Shown here piece by piece: positions 5,802-7,238 of a DNA stretch of 7,238 bases. How positions within the stretch are numbered: position 1 is the first letter of the stretch; the number at the start of each line of letters is the position of its first letter. Source of the DNA: Candidatus Methylomirabilota bacterium (lineage in GTDB: Bacteria; Methylomirabilota; Methylomirabilia; Methylomirabilales; Methylomirabilaceae). The position numbers were made by a program, and so were the translations under genes. Where the stretch lies: assembly GCA_016200385.1 (NCBI GenBank), contig JACQEV010000118.1, positions 1-7,238 on the forward strand, given 5' to 3'. The notes under the pieces were generated by a model, which was given only the letters and a program-made list of their open reading frames with translations, made no database searches and was not told where the DNA came from.

Positions 5802-7238
5802 CGAGACTTCGACGGAACCTGCTACTCTGGTCGCTGGTGGCTCTTTGCGGGCTTGCGGCCCTTCTTTTCGCCGCCCCACTCCTTCTGAACACCGAGCGGT
5901 ATCGCGGGATGCTCGCGGTCCGCGCCAGTCGCCTGCTGAACCGGGAGGTGACGGCAAAGAGTTTGCGGGTTCATCTTTTGCCGAGGCCGGGCGCGACAGT
6001 CCAAGGGCTGACAGTGGCCGACCGGGCTCCCTGGTCCGGATCATTCATCGAGGCGGAGCGCTTCGATGTGAGCCTGAAGCTCCTCCCGCTCCTCAGGGGG
6101 GAGCTGCAGATCAGGAAAATTCGCATTGACCGCCCGCGGATCCGGCTGGCCAGAGAGGCTGATGGCTGGAACCTCGACGACCTGATCAGGCGGGCGGCGC
6201 GGCCGGCATCGGCCGAGCCCCGTCGCGAGGACGCAAGGTCCGTCAAGGGTCAGCCTACCCTGCCGGTCCTGCTGGCGGGGGCGCTGGCCATCCGGGATGG
6301 CACCCTTCTCTTCGAAAGTCCCACAGAGCGCCACGGTCCAGTCAGGCGAGAGATCCAAGGTCTGGACGTAGATGTCACTGCGCCCGTTCTCGCCACGCCG
6401 CTTCATCTCCATGCGAGCGGGCGTCTGCCCGGCGAGGCGCCCGGCTCCTTTGACCTCACCGGGAGTATTCGAGTGGAGGAAGGAGATCGCCTGCCGATCG
6501 AGGCGACACTAAAGGTGCATGGATTCGAGGCGGCACAATTGGCTTCGTACGTCGGCCTATCAGGGGCTTCCGCCTCGGCGGTCAGTGGGACCATCGATCT
6601 GGAGGGGAAGGTGAAAGGTGAGTGGCCGCGCATCGATGTGCAGGCCGATCTTGACCTGCAACAGGTGGGCGTGGCGCTCGGAAAGGAAGCCGGCAAAGCG
6701 CCAGGGGAAAAGGCGTGGCTACGGGCGAAGGGGCGGTGGGATGGCAACACATTCGACATGCCAGAGGCCAGCCTGCAATGGAAGAGTCAGGTCATGACCG
6801 GCCGTCTTACCTTCGCGAACGTAAAGGCGCCGAAGATTCGCTTTGAGGTCAATACTCCGGAGCTTGCCCTCGAACCCTTGCTCGCAGTCGCAGCCGGGCT
6901 GGGATCTGGCGCTGGCCATTCGAGCGCCCCTCGCACCCCGCGCCGCGCACCCCGTACCCCACACCCCGCCGAAGGCGCCACCCAGACTGATCGGTTTGCC
7001 GGCGTACAAGTTCAGGGACGACTGCAAGCTGGTGCACTTCGCTTGGATGATCTAGTGCTGAGCCCCGCAGAGGGCGAGCTTCACTATGCCGGAGGGCTCC
7101 TGACCATCCGCCGACTCAAAGGCGGCTTTTACGGCGGGACGCTGTCAGGCGAGGTCGTACTTGACGGGCGGGGGCAACTGCCTCACACATCGATCACCGC
7201 ACACCTGGAAGGGGTCCAGACCGAGCCGTTGCTGAGAG
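5798..7238 (+). CDS. AsmA-like envelope protein, 3' partial
   Basis: The frame is open from ATG at 5798 to the right edge (480 codons plus one base), so the C-terminus is missing. It starts inside the gatB stop (ATGA), with AAGGGGG at 5788-5794. Seen: a short cytoplasmic lead MTRLRRN, one membrane segment [20 protein letters not shown] (8-27), then an AsmA-type N-terminal domain with the pattern of a new-strand start, [20 protein letters not shown], the [20 protein letters not shown] segment, [19 protein letters not shown] and [10 protein letters not shown]. Repeated beta-strand segments such as [15 protein letters not shown] follow. AsmA-family proteins sit in the inner membrane with a long periplasmic beta-groove and are linked to lipid or outer-membrane assembly. 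That implies an outer-membrane bacterium. An unusual Arg/Pro stretch (about residues 375-395) interrupts the fold. The exact subgroup cannot be set without the C-terminus. Confidence 0.88.
   Translation, partial: MTRLRRNLLLWSLVALCGLAALLFAAPLLLNTERYRGMLAVRASRLLNREVTAKSLRVHLLPRPGATVQGLTVADRAPWSGSFIEAERFDVSLKLLPLLRGELQIRKIRIDRPRIRLAREADGWNLDDLIRRAARPASAEPRREDARSVKGQPTLPVLLAGALAIRDGTLLFESPTERHGPVRREIQGLDVDVTAPVLATPLHLHASGRLPGEAPGSFDLTGSIRVEEGDRLPIEATLKVHGFEAAQLASYVGLSGASASAVSGTIDLEGKVKGEWPRIDVQADLDLQQVGVALGKEAGKAPGEKAWLRAKGRWDGNTFDMPEASLQWKSQVMTGRLTFANVKAPKIRFEVNTPELALEPLLAVAAGLGSGAGHSSAPRTPRRAPRTPHPAEGATQTDRFAGVQVQGRLQAGALRLDDLVLSPAEGELHYAGGLLTIRRLKGGFYGGTLSGEVVLDGRGQLPHTSITAHLEGVQTEPLLR
6927..6967. 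repeat. C-run low-complexity tract inside the AsmA-like gene
   Basis: Five CCCC runs lie at 6927-6930, 6936-6939, 6950-6953, 6957-6960 and 6964-6967. GCACCCCG occurs at 6933 and 6947, and a variant ACACCCCG at 6961. On the - strand the last four runs read as GGGG blocks with loops of 3, 3 and 10, which fits a G-quadruplex. In the protein it makes a linker rich in Arg, Pro and Thr and keeps the frame open. It looks like an inserted or expanded repeat. Confidence 0.6.

Noticed and set aside
5845..6412. Several open frames on both strands in the AsmA-like region
   Set aside because: The uninterrupted + frame from 5798 has a membrane segment and AsmA-type domain features, so the others are shadows.
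1..7238. CRISPR array, tRNA or rRNA gene, insertion sequence
   Set aside because: No regular spaced repeats, cloverleaf-like sequence, rRNA-like stretch or transposase frame was seen on either strand.

Overview
The window appears to join two unlike pieces of bacterial DNA, with all genes on the + strand. The right part (about 3349 to the end) is GC-rich and carries a housekeeping operon: the last ~31 codons of gatA, a small secreted FxLYD-like protein, a gamma-glutamylcyclotransferase-like protein, a complete gatB, and the start of an AsmA-like envelope protein that runs off the right edge. Stops and starts nearly touch or overlap along this operon. A GatCAB-type GatB beside an AsmA-like protein suggests a high-GC bacterium with an outer membrane. 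I cannot place the phylum from this sequence; an NC10- or Rokubacteria-like lineage is only a guess.

The left part (1 to about 3348) is less GC-rich. One line inside the asparaginase-like gene has 27/60 G+C, against 45/60 for one line inside gatB. It also uses AGA/AGG, ATA and TTA codons freely, which gatB rarely does. It carries three co-directional genes. The first is a sigma-54-activator-type AAA+ ATPase without a recognisable GAFTGA loop or C-terminal DNA-binding domain, and open at the left edge. The second is a class I SAM-dependent methyltransferase with NPPS at motif IV. The third is an asparaginase/GatD-like protein whose expected catalytic Asp is Tyr. Gaps of 29 and 40 bases separate them, so they probably form one transcription unit. 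I know of no described system with this combination.

The junction is the second point of interest. Sequence matching the GatA C-terminus begins abruptly near 3349 and stays in frame to a normal stop at 3441, while nothing upstream of 3349 looks like GatA in any frame. This is what remains when an element integrates in the 3' part of gatA, or when a rearrangement cuts it. The left part is therefore best read as the right end of an acquired island, though no integrase, transposase or terminal repeat is visible here. A 64-codon frame starts in the foreign sequence, has a good ribosome binding site and runs through the gatA tail, so it may keep the downstream genes translationally coupled.

How the genes work together: in the operon, GatB serves Gln-tRNA(Gln)/Asn-tRNA(Asn) formation with GatA and GatC, which are not intact here. 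The FxLYD and cyclotransferase genes are passengers with no established link to it. In the island, an ATP-driven switch, an amino- or amide-directed methyltransferase and an amidohydrolase-fold protein could form a defence or protein-modifying module. That is inference from gene order and from derived active sites.
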